Source: an uncultured Prevotella sp.
Lineage (GTDB): Bacteria; Bacteroidota; Bacteroidia; Bacteroidales; Bacteroidaceae
Reading direction: 5' to 3'
Assembly: GCA_905198745.1 (NCBI GenBank)
Contig: CAJKDU010000001.1
Location: 1-64,000 of the forward strand
DNA: 64,000 nt
The notes under the pieces are model-generated. The model saw nothing but the letters and a program-made list of their open reading frames with translations, was not told where the DNA came from and did not search any database. Below, piece after piece: positions 34,514 through 43,680 of this stretch. The position numbers were made by a program, and so were the translations under genes. How positions within the stretch are numbered: position 1 is the first letter of the stretch; every line of letters begins with the position of its first letter.

Positions 34514-35715
34514 ATTTGGTTTGGAAATTACTGCGTCAGCATATCAGCATACCACAGTTTGTGGGCTTCTTTTTCGCCAACCTCTTCGGTATGCTCATCG
34601 TGCTACTCGGCTTCCAGTTCTACAAAGACGTGCTGCCGGTGTTCACAGCCGGCGACAGTTTCATGAAAGCCGACTACCTCATCGTGAGCAAGCGCATAGG
34701 TACAGCCAGCACCATCAGCGGTCGCACCAACTCATTTACCAACAGTGAGATAGACGATCTTGCCAACCAAAAGTTTGTGAAGAAGGTGGGCAAGTTCACG
34801 TCAACCGAATACAAGGTAGACGCCACCATGGGCGTCAACGGACAGCAGGTGCTCAACTCGGAACTTTTCTTCGAGAGTGTGCCCGACGGATTTGTGGACG
34901 TGCCACTGCAAGACTGGAAATACACGATCAAGAGCAACGTGGTGCCCATCATTCTGCCGCGCACTTATATCAACATGTACAACTTCGGCTTTGCACAAAG
35001 CCATTCGCTCCCCAAAATCAGTGAAGGACTGATGGGCATGATAGACTTCCGCATTTTCATCCATGGAAATGGACATGAAGAAAAGGAATACAAGGGCAAG
35101 GTCATCGGCTTCTCCAACCGGCTGAACACCATCCTTGTGCCACAATCGTTCATGGACTGGAGCAACGGCTATTACGAACCCGACAAACAGAGCGACCCCA
35201 CCCGACTCATCGTGGAGGTGGTGAACCCTGCCGACGAAAACATAACCAAGTATCTGGACAGCAAGGGATATGAGGTGGAAAGCGATAAACTCGATGCCGA
35301 GAAGACCACCTACTTCCTCAAGATGGTGGTGAGTCTGGTGATGGTCATCGGACTGGTCATTTCCATATTGAGTTTCTACATTCTCATGTTGAGCATCTAC
35401 CTGCTGGTTCAGAAAAACAGTTCCAAACTTGAAAACCTGTTACTCATCGGCTATAGTCCCTCGCATGTGGCACGTCCCTACCAATTGCTTACGCTCGTGC
35501 TCAACGTTGCAGTGCTGATCATCGCCTGGCTCATCCTGTGGTTCGTGCGCGACTACTATATGAATGTCATCGAGACGCTCTTCCCGCAGATTGACGAGGG
35601 TTCGTTCCTTCCTGCCATTGTCGTGGGTCTGGTCCTCTTTGTGCTGGTGACCATTATCAACCAGGTGGCCATCAGAAGCAAGGTTATCAAGATTTGGTAT
35701 AACAGGGAACTATAG
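34510..35715 (+). CDS. ABC transporter permease, FtsX/MacB-like
   Basis: 401 residues with an N-terminal membrane segment (FVGFFFANLFGMLIVLLGF), a periplasmic domain of about 230 residues, and three C-terminal membrane segments (VSLVMVIGLVISILSFYILML, LNVAVLIIAWLILWF, LPAIVVGLVLFVLVTI). This is the MacB/LolE/FtsX topology, which works by mechanotransmission. Partners are the upstream ATPase and possibly the DUF4836 lipoprotein. It is the last gene of the operon and is followed by a terminator at 35818-35862. Confidence 0.88.
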   Translation: MNLVWKLLRQHISIPQFVGFFFANLFGMLIVLLGFQFYKDVLPVFTAGDSFMKADYLIVSKRIGTASTISGRTNSFTNSEIDDLANQKFVKKVGKFTSTEYKVDATMGVNGQQVLNSELFFESVPDGFVDVPLQDWKYTIKSNVVPIILPRTYINMYNFGFAQSHSLPKISEGLMGMIDFRIFIHGNGHEEKEYKGKVIGFSNRLNTILVPQSFMDWSNGYYEPDKQSDPTRLIVEVVNPADENITKYLDSKGYEVESDKLDAEKTTYFLKMVVSLVMVIGLVISILSFYILMLSIYLLVQKNSSKLENLLLIGYSPSHVARPYQLLTLVLNVAVLIIAWLILWFVRDYYMNVIETLFPQIDEGSFLPAIVVGLVLFVLVTIINQVAIRSKVIKIWYNREL

Positions 35716-35817
35716 TTCGCCCGTCAGCCCGGCAACAACAGAAATGTCTATCAGGATAAACGCCTGGCAACCGTAACAAGAATAAAGCAAGAGAACGAGC
35801 GACTTGATAAAATGAAA

Positions 35818-35862
35818 GGAAGTGGAATCGCACCGGCAAGGTTTGGTTCCGTTTCCTTTTTT
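35818..35862 (+). terminator. Rho-independent terminator of the permease-ABC operon
   Basis: A 10-base-pair stem (35818-35827, GGAAGTGGAA, with 35847-35856, two G-U pairs) with a long loop, followed by TTTTTTA. Confidence 0.72.
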
Positions 35863-35888
35863 ATGTTTATGGTAAAGTAGTAAAAAAC

Positions 35889-36242
35889 TTACTTGTTTCT
35901 CACAATCTTAATGGTCAACATCACCTGATGCTCAGGATGCGCTTCTGGGTCGAGCTTAGAGATGCGACACTCAAAGATATCTGACCATCCCATCTCCAGG
36001 AATCCGGCAATCCTTTCGTTCTCGTCTTGGGGAATATACCCAAGCATGAAATCTTCCGACTCATCGTCACCAAATGTTTTGCGATAGACCACTGCTACGG
36101 CATTGGCATCGAAGCGATTGTCAAGGTCGCGCACAAGAAGCAATTGGGTGCCTACGTGCAACTCGTCCCATACCTCGTCAACATCGTGATACTTACGACC
36201 AGCCAAATGGCAGTCCATGTAGTAAAGTTTTCTTGTCTTCAT
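35889..36242 (-). CDS. Stand-alone HIRAN domain protein
   Basis: 117 residues. The pattern YYMDCHLAGRKYHD then VGTQLLLVRDLDNRFDANAVAV and LGYIPQDENERIAGFLEMGW is the HIRAN fold (beta-rich; binds DNA 3' ends in HLTF/Rad5). In bacteria it often occurs alone, as here. It has no nuclease or helicase module. It lies 98 bases downstream of the WYL regulator gene on the same strand. A -7-like TATCTTTG (36275-36268) lies upstream, so it may be transcribed alone. Role unknown; DNA repair or damage sensing is a guess. Confidence 0.85.
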   Translation of the reverse strand: MKTRKLYYMDCHLAGRKYHDVDEVWDELHVGTQLLLVRDLDNRFDANAVAVVYRKTFGDDESEDFMLGYIPQDENERIAGFLEMGWSDIFECRISKLDPEAHPEHQVMLTIKIVRNK

Positions 36243-36340
36243 AACAGTAAGTTTCTTTAATCTACTGCAAAGATACAGTCAGTATGTCTCAAATTATGGG
36301 ACATACACCAAAAAAACTTCAAATATCTTCCGCCACCCTG

Positions 36341-37267
36341 TCACTCGTAGCGTTTCAAGGCATCGTGAAGCATCTTCCGAACATGCTCTACAAGTGAAGG
36401 AGGCGACAAAACCTGCAGACTGCCACCATGGCTCAACAAATGGCGACAGAAATCATCGGTGGGACGAAGTCGAAGTTCGAAGTCTTCATAATCCTCTCCC
36501 CTTTCCACAGAACGCTGCGAGTGGTGAAGAGGCAAGTCGGCCAGATAGAACCGTTCCATGCCATAGGCGCGCACAACAATGCGCTCAACAGGCTGTTCCT
36601 CATCGAGCATCACACCCCACCAATCACCAAAGTATGCCTTGGCGTCAAAGTCGGCATCCATTTCAAACTTAACGTCAGTGAGTTGCACACTGAGCATCCG
36701 GTCGAAAGAAAATATGCCGAAATAATCGCGCAATGGATTACCAGCCGAGGCATCACGATGGAAATGGCCGAGCACATACCAGCGACGACTGAAAAGTTTG
36801 ATGCAATAAGGTTCAAAGTCGCAGTGGCTTACCCTGTCGGTGCCATAGCGACGATAGGTGACAGCAATGCGCACCTTACGCTTCATAGCCGTAGTAACCG
36901 TCTTGAGATAATCGTGGCAGGCAATCGGCTCCAGCAAGATACGACTCTGAAGCGACAAGCTCTCGCTCAGTTGGTTGCTCACCGAAAGAGTAGACAACAT
37001 CCAATTCTGGACGGAATCCTCCCTGAGCACTTCATCGTTGCCAATGAAGTACTTGAAACCCGCCGAACGGTCACAGTCGATGAAGATGCCGAAGATGTCT
37101 TCTATGGCATCCTTATGGCGATGAAAGGTGGAACGGGCAAGCTCTACACCGCCGCTCATGTCGGTTTCGAGCCACTTGCGCTGAATCTCGCCAAAGGTGA
37201 TGCGGCGCGACTTCCTGATGGTATTGACCAACCAAATGTATTCCTTAAACTTGTCGGGCACTCTCAT
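36341..37267 (-). CDS. WYL domain transcriptional regulator
   Basis: 308 residues. The N-terminal winged helix-turn-helix (about 10-75) includes RITFGEIQRKWLETD and ARSTFHRHKDAIEDIFGIFI. The middle WYL domain (about 130-200) has KVRIAVTYRRYGTD and LFSRRWYVLGHFH, which carries the WYL-type triad as WYV. A WCX-like C-terminal extension follows. WYL proteins sense nucleic acids or nucleotides and often control DNA damage or defence genes, but no defence system is adjacent here. It has its own promoter at 37320-37350. Confidence 0.88.
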   Translation of the reverse strand: MRVPDKFKEYIWLVNTIRKSRRITFGEIQRKWLETDMSGGVELARSTFHRHKDAIEDIFGIFIDCDRSAGFKYFIGNDEVLREDSVQNWMLSTLSVSNQLSESLSLQSRILLEPIACHDYLKTVTTAMKRKVRIAVTYRRYGTDRVSHCDFEPYCIKLFSRRWYVLGHFHRDASAGNPLRDYFGIFSFDRMLSVQLTDVKFEMDADFDAKAYFGDWWGVMLDEEQPVERIVVRAYGMERFYLADLPLHHSQRSVERGEDYEDFELRLRPTDDFCRHLLSHGGSLQVLSPPSLVEHVRKMLHDALKRYE

Positions 37268-37319
37268 AGTTATATATATTAATAAGGTGGTAAAGACGAT
37301 AATGGAAATTAGAATAAAG

Positions 37320-37350
37320 CAAAGGTAATGCTAAACGATGAGAATACAAA
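37320..37350 (-). promoter_or_regulatory. Bacteroidetes-type promoter of the WYL regulator
   Basis: On the minus strand TTTG (37350-37347), 19 bases, TACCTTTG (37327-37320). Leader about 45 bases. Confidence 0.78.
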
Positions 37351-37552
37351 AGGAAAACAGTTTCTTTTTGTGAAATAAATTTCTTTTTTCATGAAACAAA
37401 GACAACATACAGAAAGATGCCGGGCACTAATTATCCTATTAGAAGAAGAAGTAGGACAACCAGAATTTCAGGTGTTATCTAATGTTACCATCAATATTAT
37501 CACATGGAAAAACGGTACTCCAAGTTGCCACTCCATATTCGAAAACACAAGT
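37351..37552. other. Intergenic stretch, no convincing gene
   Basis: About 200 bases with a 61-codon frame (37391-37576, starting MKQRQHTERC) that runs into the repeat array. It has no promoter, no recognisable fold and ordinary chance length, so I do not call it a gene. Confidence 0.5.
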
Positions 37553-37816
37553 CAGTCTGCCACTTATCTTGCTTAACTCTGCCACTTAACAGGCGCAACT
37601 TTGCTACTTAACAAGCGCAACTCTGCCACTTAACATGCACAACTCGGCCACTTAACAAGCGCAACTCGGCCACTTAACATGCACAACTCGGCTACTTACC
37701 ATACACAACTCGGCTACTTACCATGCACAACTCGGCTACTTACCATGCACAACTCGGCTACTTACCATGCATAACTCAGCCACTTACCATGCATAACTCA
37801 GCCACTTACCATGCGT
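37553..37816. repeat. 22-base tandem repeat array C (twelve units)
   Basis: Eleven clear 22-base units run from 37575 to 37816, preceded by one degenerate unit at 37553-37574. The common unit is AACTCGGCCACTTAACATGC plus AC. Units 5-9 are nearly identical; outer units differ by a few bases, suggesting expansion from the middle. There are no spacers, so it is not a CRISPR array. It directly abuts copy 2 of the structured element. The GGCCACTTAAC core resembles the GGCACACTAAC core of the other arrays. Confidence 0.93.
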
Positions 37817-38142
37817 TAGTAACTGACTTGCAATTGGTCCAAGAGATTGGGCACTAATTGCCAAGGCCATGGGCAATCAGTGCCCAAACAGCGGAATTGA
37901 TTGTGGGCACTCCACTTAAACATGGCAAAAGATAGATGGAGTGATAGATGTGATAGATGATATACTATCTATCACGCATCTATCACTCTATCTATCTTGC
38001 TTACAGACAGCTGAATAATGTCAGAAATCGAGAAAAGTGATAGATAGTGGTGAAAAAACAAAAACTTTTTCCTGCGCGTGCGCGCGCGTGAGAAGCAACC
38101 AGCGAACAAAGCGGCAAGAGGACAAAACCAATTAATAGCAGT
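37815..38142. repeat. Dispersed structured element, copy 2
   Basis: Opposite-orientation homologue of 21921-22237. It contains the 14-base-pair hairpin (37849-37862 with 37872-37885) and a long GATAGATG hairpin (37931-37958 with 37967-37996, near-perfect except a 2-base bulge and a G-U pair). The TATCTATCACTTTTC-type block (reverse strand) and the alternating CG stretch near 38073-38092 follow. The homology ends where array C begins. Confidence 0.82.
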
Positions 38143-38406
38143 TTTTTCATCAATTATTTGTATCAAACTAAACTTTGAAACCACACCTATCACTCCAAAT
38201 CCCAAATGACAATAAATAGCTACAAACAGAGGATAAATCAATAGCAAATGAGCCACGAACAAGAAATAGTTGATAGAAGAATCAAATAAACTCCAAAATT
38301 TAACAATGTTGTAATAAATATCTGAAAAATTTTGCTTAATTTTGCAGCAAAATATTAAAGGGGAAGTGTTCGCTTCCCAAAATTCGTTTACAAACATTAA
38401 AAAGCT
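38143..38406 (+). promoter_or_regulatory. Leader and promoter region of the TonB receptor
   Basis: No gene is seen in 38143-38300. TAATTTTG (38337-38344) is a good -7 box, with a weak TTG (38309-38311) upstream. The leader then forms a small hairpin, GGGAAG-TGTTCG-CTTCCC (38361-38378), before the ATG at 38407. Confidence 0.55.
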
Positions 38407-41400
38407 ATGAGCAAAAGATTGTTTCTTTTCTTCGCCATGCTTGTCGCCATTTCGACAAGCATCATGGCGCAGGTGACCACATCAAGCATCAATGGTAAAG
38501 TCACGGCTGCCGGCGAAGAAATCATCGGAGCCACTGTTGTAGCCGTACACCAACCTTCCGGCACACGCTACAACGCCGTCACCAACGACAAGGGTCGCTA
38601 TGCCATCTAAGGCATGCGCGTAGGCGGCCCCTACGAAGTGAAGATTTCCTACATCGGATACAAAGATGAGGTAATCAAGAACATCTACATCTCTTTGGGC
38701 GAACCGAGTGTGTTCAATGTGGACCTGAAAGAAGACTCACAACAGTTGGGCGAGGTGACTGTGACCGGCAAGGCAAAGGCCAACGGCATGGGTGCAGCAC
38801 AGAACTTCTCGCGCAACCAAATCGAGAACACTCCTACCGTGACGCGCAACATCTATGATGTGGCTACCATGTCGCCACTGGTTACAAACAACAAGTTCGG
38901 TGGCATCACTATCGCAGGCACCAACAACCGCTACAATTCATTCCAGATTGACGGTATGGTGAGCAACGACGTGTTCGGACTCGCAGGTTCAGGTACCAAC
39001 GGCGGACAGACCGGTACGAACCCTATCTCCATGGATGCCATACAGGAAATCCAAGTGGTAGCATCGCCTTTCGACGTGCGCCAGAGCGGATTCACCGGTG
39101 GAGCCATCAACGCCATCAGCAAGTCGGGTACCAATGAGTTCAAGGGTTCTGCCTTCGGTTACTACACCGATGAGAACATGTACGGACGTTGGAACCAGGT
39201 CCAGGACGTAAAGCAGAAACTCACAGAGGAAACGACAAAGACTGCCGGCTTCACATTCGGTGGTCCAATCATCAAGGACAAGCTTTTCTTCTTCACCTCG
39301 TTTGAATATAAGAAGAACAGCTACCCTTCTTCTTACTTCCCCTCAGACACCTACTTCCTCTCTCCTGAAGTGGCACAGCAGATTGCCAACCGCTACGAGA
39401 GCGTGACCGGCCACAAGGAAGCTTTCGCACAAAGCAACATCAACACACAGGGTATTTCTGTGCTCGGACGTTTAGACTGGAACATCAACAACAACAACAA
39501 ACTCTCGTTCCGCTACCAGCTCAACGATTCCTACAAAGACGTTTACGGTTCAGGAAACTATACCTACTACTTCAACAACAGTACGTATAGAATGAACAAC
39601 AAGACCAACTCGTTCGTGGCAGAGTTGAACTCACACATCAACAACAACCTCTACAACGAGCTTCGTGCCGGTGTAACCTTCGTGCGCGACAACCGCGAAG
39701 TGCCATACGCAGGCCCCAACATCTATATCAACACATCCAAGAAGGTGAACCTCGGCACAGAATACTCTTCAGGCGCCAACTCACTCGACCAGGACATCTG
39801 GACATTGGAAGACAACCTCTCCATCTATGCCGGCAACCACACCATCACTGTGGGTACACACAACGAAATCTACAAGATGAAGAATCTTTTCCTCCAGGCA
39901 GCCTACGGTGAGTATGTTTACTCTTCCATCGACAACTTCCTCAACGACAATGCTGGTTCATTTGTGTACAACTACACTGACAAGGAACTGACAGGAAGCA
40001 CCCGTTGGGCTCCTACCTTCAAGGCTGGTCAGTTCGGAGTATATGTACAGGACAAGTGGGATGCATCCACACGCTTCCAGCTCACCTATGGTGCCCGTTT
40101 CGACATCCCTGTATACTTCAACCATCCTACAACTAACGAGACATTCAACAACAGCCAGTACTCTTATCCTGGCGGTCCTATCGTAGGCAACGCTCCCTAC
40201 TCCAACGTGATGTTCTCACCCCGTATGGGCTTCCGCTGGTATGTCACTCCTGACCACCGCACCACACTGCGTGGCGGCGTAGGCATCTTCAACGGACGCG
40301 CTCCGTTCGTTTGGATTCAGAATGCATGGAACAACACAGGTGTTGAGCAGAAAGGTGTAACCATCTACAACACAGACCAGAACATCATCTCATTCAGCAA
40401 GTACGGCAACAACATTGACCAGCTCCTCGCAGACCACGCTGCAGGCGGAAAGGGTGCCAACCCAACCATCAACACAATAGACCGCCGCTTCAAGTTGCCA
40501 CAGGTGTTACGTGCCAACCTCGCCCTTGAACAGATTCTGCCAGGCGACATCAAGATGACCGTTGAAGGACTCTACTCCAAGAACATCAACAACGTATGGT
40601 TCGAGAACCTCGCACTCCATGAGAAGGGCACTGTGTATGCAGTAAGTTCAGAATTCCCCAACTCGGGAACAACCTAATATAGATCAGACAACAAGCCTTT
40701 CAGCAAGATTATCAATATCTGCAACACCAACAAGGGCTATAGCTACTCTGCCAGCGTGAAATTGGAGAAGAGTTTCAACTGGGGTCTCGACCTCATGGCA
40801 AGCTATACCTTCGGACACTCTTACTCTGTAACCGACGGTACTTCATCAGTGGCTAACTCCAACTGGAGCTACAACTACAGCGTTGATCCCAACAAGCAGT
40901 ATCTCTCGAACTCTCTGTTTGACAAGCCTCACCGCATCGTTGTCATGGCTTCATACAACTCCAAGCGCTACGGCAACCGTCGTTGGCAGACTCACGTGGG
41001 CTTGACCTACAACGGATTCAGCGGCCAGCGCTACAGCCTTACCATGGCCGACAAGTCTTCCGCTTCGTTCAACGGCGAATATGCCAAGGGCAACAACCTC
41101 CTGTATATTCCTACAGACCAGGAACTTGCCAAGATGACATTCATGACTTCCGACGGCAAGAACATTGACCAGACTGGCGAACAGGCTGCCCAGTTCAAGG
41201 CTTGGATTGAGGGCGACAGCTATGCCAAGAATCACCGTGGACAGTATGCCGACCGCAACTCTAACCTCGCCAACTGGGAGAACCATTTCGACCTGCACTT
41301 GGCTCAAGACTTCTACTATCTCCGTGAGAAGGGCAGCAAGATTGAGTTGACATTCGACATTATCAACGTGGCCAACATGATCAACAAGAAGTGGGGTACC

Positions 41401-41565
41401 ACCTATTCAAGTGCCTACAACACAGACATTCTAACTGTTGTTGACACCAAGAAAGACAGCGAGGGCAACATGTATGCCCGCTACCTCTTCTCTGGCAACA
41501 AGGTTGACAAAAGCGACGTGTCAAGCCGTTGGCATGCACAGCTCGGTCTCCGCGTGACATTCTAA
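38407..41565 (+). pseudogene. Oar-like TonB-dependent receptor interrupted by two in-frame TAA codons
   Basis: One continuous frame of 1053 codons encodes an outer-membrane TonB-dependent receptor of the Oar/OmpA-like class. It has a signal peptide (ending STSIMAQ), a carboxypeptidase-regulatory-like domain (SSINGKVTAAGEEIIGATVV), a plug (LGEVTVTGKA, NRYNSFQIDGMVSND) and a barrel ending GLRVTF. The frame is broken by TAA at 38608-38610 (GRYAI-stop-GMRVGG, where relatives have Gln) and by TAA at 40675-40677 (NSGTT-stop-YRSDNKPF). No bases are lost or gained at either stop and the rest shows no decay. Either the gene was recently inactivated by single-base changes, or read-through or consensus error is involved. 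The fragment from 38614 lacks a signal peptide and would not be exported. No SusD partner is present. Confidence 0.88.
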
Positions 41566-41586
41566 CAGATATCTCATCAAGACAAT

Positions 41587-41629
41587 AAGGAGTTGAAGGG
41601 ATGCCCAAGGGCTCTTCTTTCAACTCCTT
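41587..41629 (+). terminator. Rho-independent terminator after the TonB receptor
   Basis: The 11-base-pair outer stem AAGGAGTTGAA (41587-41597) pairs with 41619-41629 and encloses an inner GCCC/GGGC pair. It is followed by TTCTTTTACTT. It lies 27 bases upstream of the cupin start. Confidence 0.75.
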
Positions 41630-41655
41630 TTCTTTTACTTACATACAACAGCAAC

Positions 41656-41988
41656 ATGATTATCGATTTCAACAACATCAAGGAACAGGCGTTGCAGAAC
41701 TTCAAGGGTGGCAACGGAGAACTGGACACACGCAACTATGTGGACGACAAGTGCAAGATTATGTTGAGCCACCTCAAGCCGGGTGCCAACAGCGGCTACC
41801 ACAAACACGAGGGCAACTGCGAGATTGTCTACATCATCAGCGGACAGGGCTACTTCAACTACGACGGCAACACCGAGCGCGTGAAGGCCGGCGACACACA
41901 CTACTGCCCCATCAACCACAGTCACGCCATGTATAATGATGGCACAGAGGACCTTGTCTACCTTGCCATCGTTCCCGAACACCATTAA
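41656..41988 (+). CDS. Cupin domain protein
   Basis: A small single-domain beta-barrel protein of 110 residues, started at the ATG at 41656 because the upstream extension runs through the terminator hairpin. Cupin motif 1 is visible as GYHKHEGNCEIVYIISGQGYF (two His and one Glu as metal ligands). Motif 2 is GDTHYCPINHSHAMYN, with the third His. It probably binds one metal ion and a small ligand; sugar-isomerase-like or dioxygenase-like roles are both possible. No operon partner. Confidence 0.86.
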   Translation: MIIDFNNIKEQALQNFKGGNGELDTRNYVDDKCKIMLSHLKPGANSGYHKHEGNCEIVYIISGQGYFNYDGNTERVKAGDTHYCPINHSHAMYNDGTEDLVYLAIVPEHH

Positions 41989-42102
41989 GCAAGAAAACGA
42001 CAGGAGCTGGAAGGCCATGAATAAAAACGAGCAAGCGCCAACACGCCTGGAAGAATACAATAGTTAATGTCTCGCCAGCTCTATATACGTCCATAAACGC
42101 CG

Positions 42103-42145
42103 ATTCCCGAATCCGTTGACAGAAACCCGTCTCGGATTCGGGGAT
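42103..42145. terminator. Hairpin terminator between cupin and GH10-like genes
   Basis: A 13-base-pair stem, ATTCCCGAATCCG (42103-42115) with 42133-42145, one G-U pair. The flanks are AT-rich, but T-runs are short. It serves convergent genes and so could act in both directions. Confidence 0.6.
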
Positions 42146-42177
42146 TTATTACTAATGATTAAAAACAAATTACTATT

Positions 42178-43680
42178 TCATAACTTCACGCTCCGCTTGG
42201 CAGGTTTGCTTTCGTTGCTCATACGGTCAAGCGAGGTCACCACATAGGTATAGCGGTTATCCCCCTTGTCGTATGGAAGTTTAAGGAATGTGTCGGAAGT
42301 AATCTTCACTATCTTAGACGCATCCTCCAAATCAGTCTTTTCACCTTTGGCAAAGCGGTAAACCACATACTTCACTGCCTCGTCGTTCCACTTGTCCCCC
42401 TTGGGCTTACCCCAAAAAAGCATATATCCGTCCGAAGTCCACACGGCCTTCACAGCCTTGGGCTTCTTGGGTTGCTTGTGGTCAATGAACGGCATGAGAG
42501 GCTGCAGTGCCGGATAACGCCAATAGTTTGTACGGAGCACGGTGCCGTAGTTGCCCACATTGTCGGTCACGGCCTTGGCATACCAGAGCACGGTGCCCTG
42601 CACATTAGGCATCTGCTGATGGAGGCGGAACTTGGCAGGCATCTGGTTGATGTTTTGATTGGCCAAGTCGGCAAACTTCACCGTGCGCTCCACATCCTCG
42701 CCTATGTAGAGAGGACGCTTGCCCGCATAGCGGTTCCACCATTCTATAAGCGTCTTGTAGTCGGCTGCCTTGTGACCTATCTGCCAGTAAAGTTGCGGCA
42801 CACAATAATCTATCCAGCCGTTGTTCACCCACAAGAGAACATCAGCATAGAGGTCTTCATAGTTTTGAGTGCCTCGCGTATCACTGCCAATAGGTGCGGC
42901 CTGCGTCTTGTTGCGGTAAATGCCGAAGGGAGATATGCCGAACTTCACCCAAGGCTTGATGGCATGAATGGAGTCGCTCACCTGCTTGATGAACAGGTTC
43001 ACATTGTAGCGGCGCCAGTCGCCGCGGTCGGCAATGCCATTGCTGGCAGCCTGGTATTCACGGTCGTCGGGAATGGCAAGACCCGGTACCGGATAAGGAT
43101 AAAAGTAGTCATCCATGTGTATACCATCCACGTCATACCGGCGCACGATGTCGTCCACCACCTTACATATATAGTTGCGGTTAGCGGCAATGCCGGGATT
43201 GAGGATAAACAGGCCGTCATAGGAGAACACACGTTCTGGGTGAGTGATGGCTATGTGGTTGGAAGCCAGATTCACCGTGTTCTTGGTCTTGGCCCGATAA
43301 GGGTTGAGCCAGGCATGCAGTTCCATGCCTCGTTTGTGGCACTCGTCTATCATCCACTTGAGCGGATCCCAGTAAGGCGAGGGTGCCTTTCCCTGTTCAC
43401 CTGTAAGGAAACGGCTCCAGGGTTCATAACGGCTGGAGTAGAGAGCATCACACTCTGCCCTCACCTGAAATATGATGGCGTTCACGCCGTCTCGTTGCAG
43501 TTCATCAAGCTGACTGCTCAGTATTCGCTGCATCTGTTGTGTAGACATTCCCATGAACTGCCCGTTGACACACTGAATCCACGCACCGCGGAATTCACGT
43601 TTAGGAGTTTGGGCAAAGCTATTCATACCCGCCATCAGGAAGATGGCAAGGAGTAGTAAGGTTGTTCTCAGGTTCTTCAT
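42178..43680 (-). CDS. GH10-like (GHL10/DUF187) secreted glycosyl hydrolase
   Basis: 500 residues. A signal peptide (ending MNSFAQ) is followed by a TIM barrel typical of the GHL10 family. Conserved segments are EFRGAWIQCVNGQFMG at the start, LQRDGVNAIIFQVRAECDALY, MELHAWLNPYRAK, VDGIHMDDYFYPYPV and WVKFGISPFGIYRN. The Asp pair in DGIHMDDYF and the Glu/Asp in the barrel are the likely active-site acids. The C-terminal 90 residues look fibronectin-III-like. Related proteins are thought to act on peptidoglycan or other polymers; the substrate here is unknown. It overlaps the upstream gene by 4 bases in the sigma factor operon. Confidence 0.87.
   Translation of the reverse strand: MKNLRTTLLLLAIFLMAGMNSFAQTPKREFRGAWIQCVNGQFMGMSTQQMQRILSSQLDELQRDGVNAIIFQVRAECDALYSSRYEPWSRFLTGEQGKAPSPYWDPLKWMIDECHKRGMELHAWLNPYRAKTKNTVNLASNHIAITHPERVFSYDGLFILNPGIAANRNYICKVVDDIVRRYDVDGIHMDDYFYPYPVPGLAIPDDREYQAASNGIADRGDWRRYNVNLFIKQVSDSIHAIKPWVKFGISPFGIYRNKTQAAPIGSDTRGTQNYEDLYADVLLWVNNGWIDYCVPQLYWQIGHKAADYKTLIEWWNRYAGKRPLYIGEDVERTVKFADLANQNINQMPAKFRLHQQMPNVQGTVLWYAKAVTDNVGNYGTVLRTNYWRYPALQPLMPFIDHKQPKKPKAVKAVWTSDGYMLFWGKPKGDKWNDEAVKYVVYRFAKGEKTDLEDASKIVKITSDTFLKLPYDKGDNRYTYVVTSLDRMSNESKPAKRSVKL

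Noticed and set aside
37391..37576. 61-codon frame before array C
   Set aside because: Chance length, no promoter at proper distance, and it runs into the repeat array.
37553..37816. CRISPR-like appearance of the twelve-unit array
   Set aside because: The units are contiguous with no unique spacers, and no cas gene is nearby. It is a simple tandem repeat.
37972..38397. Open frame through the CG-rich block of element copy 2 (and the matching frame in copy 1)
   Set aside because: The two copies align without gaps in this block, so frame conservation is automatic, and there is no initiation context. Kept only as part of the repeat.
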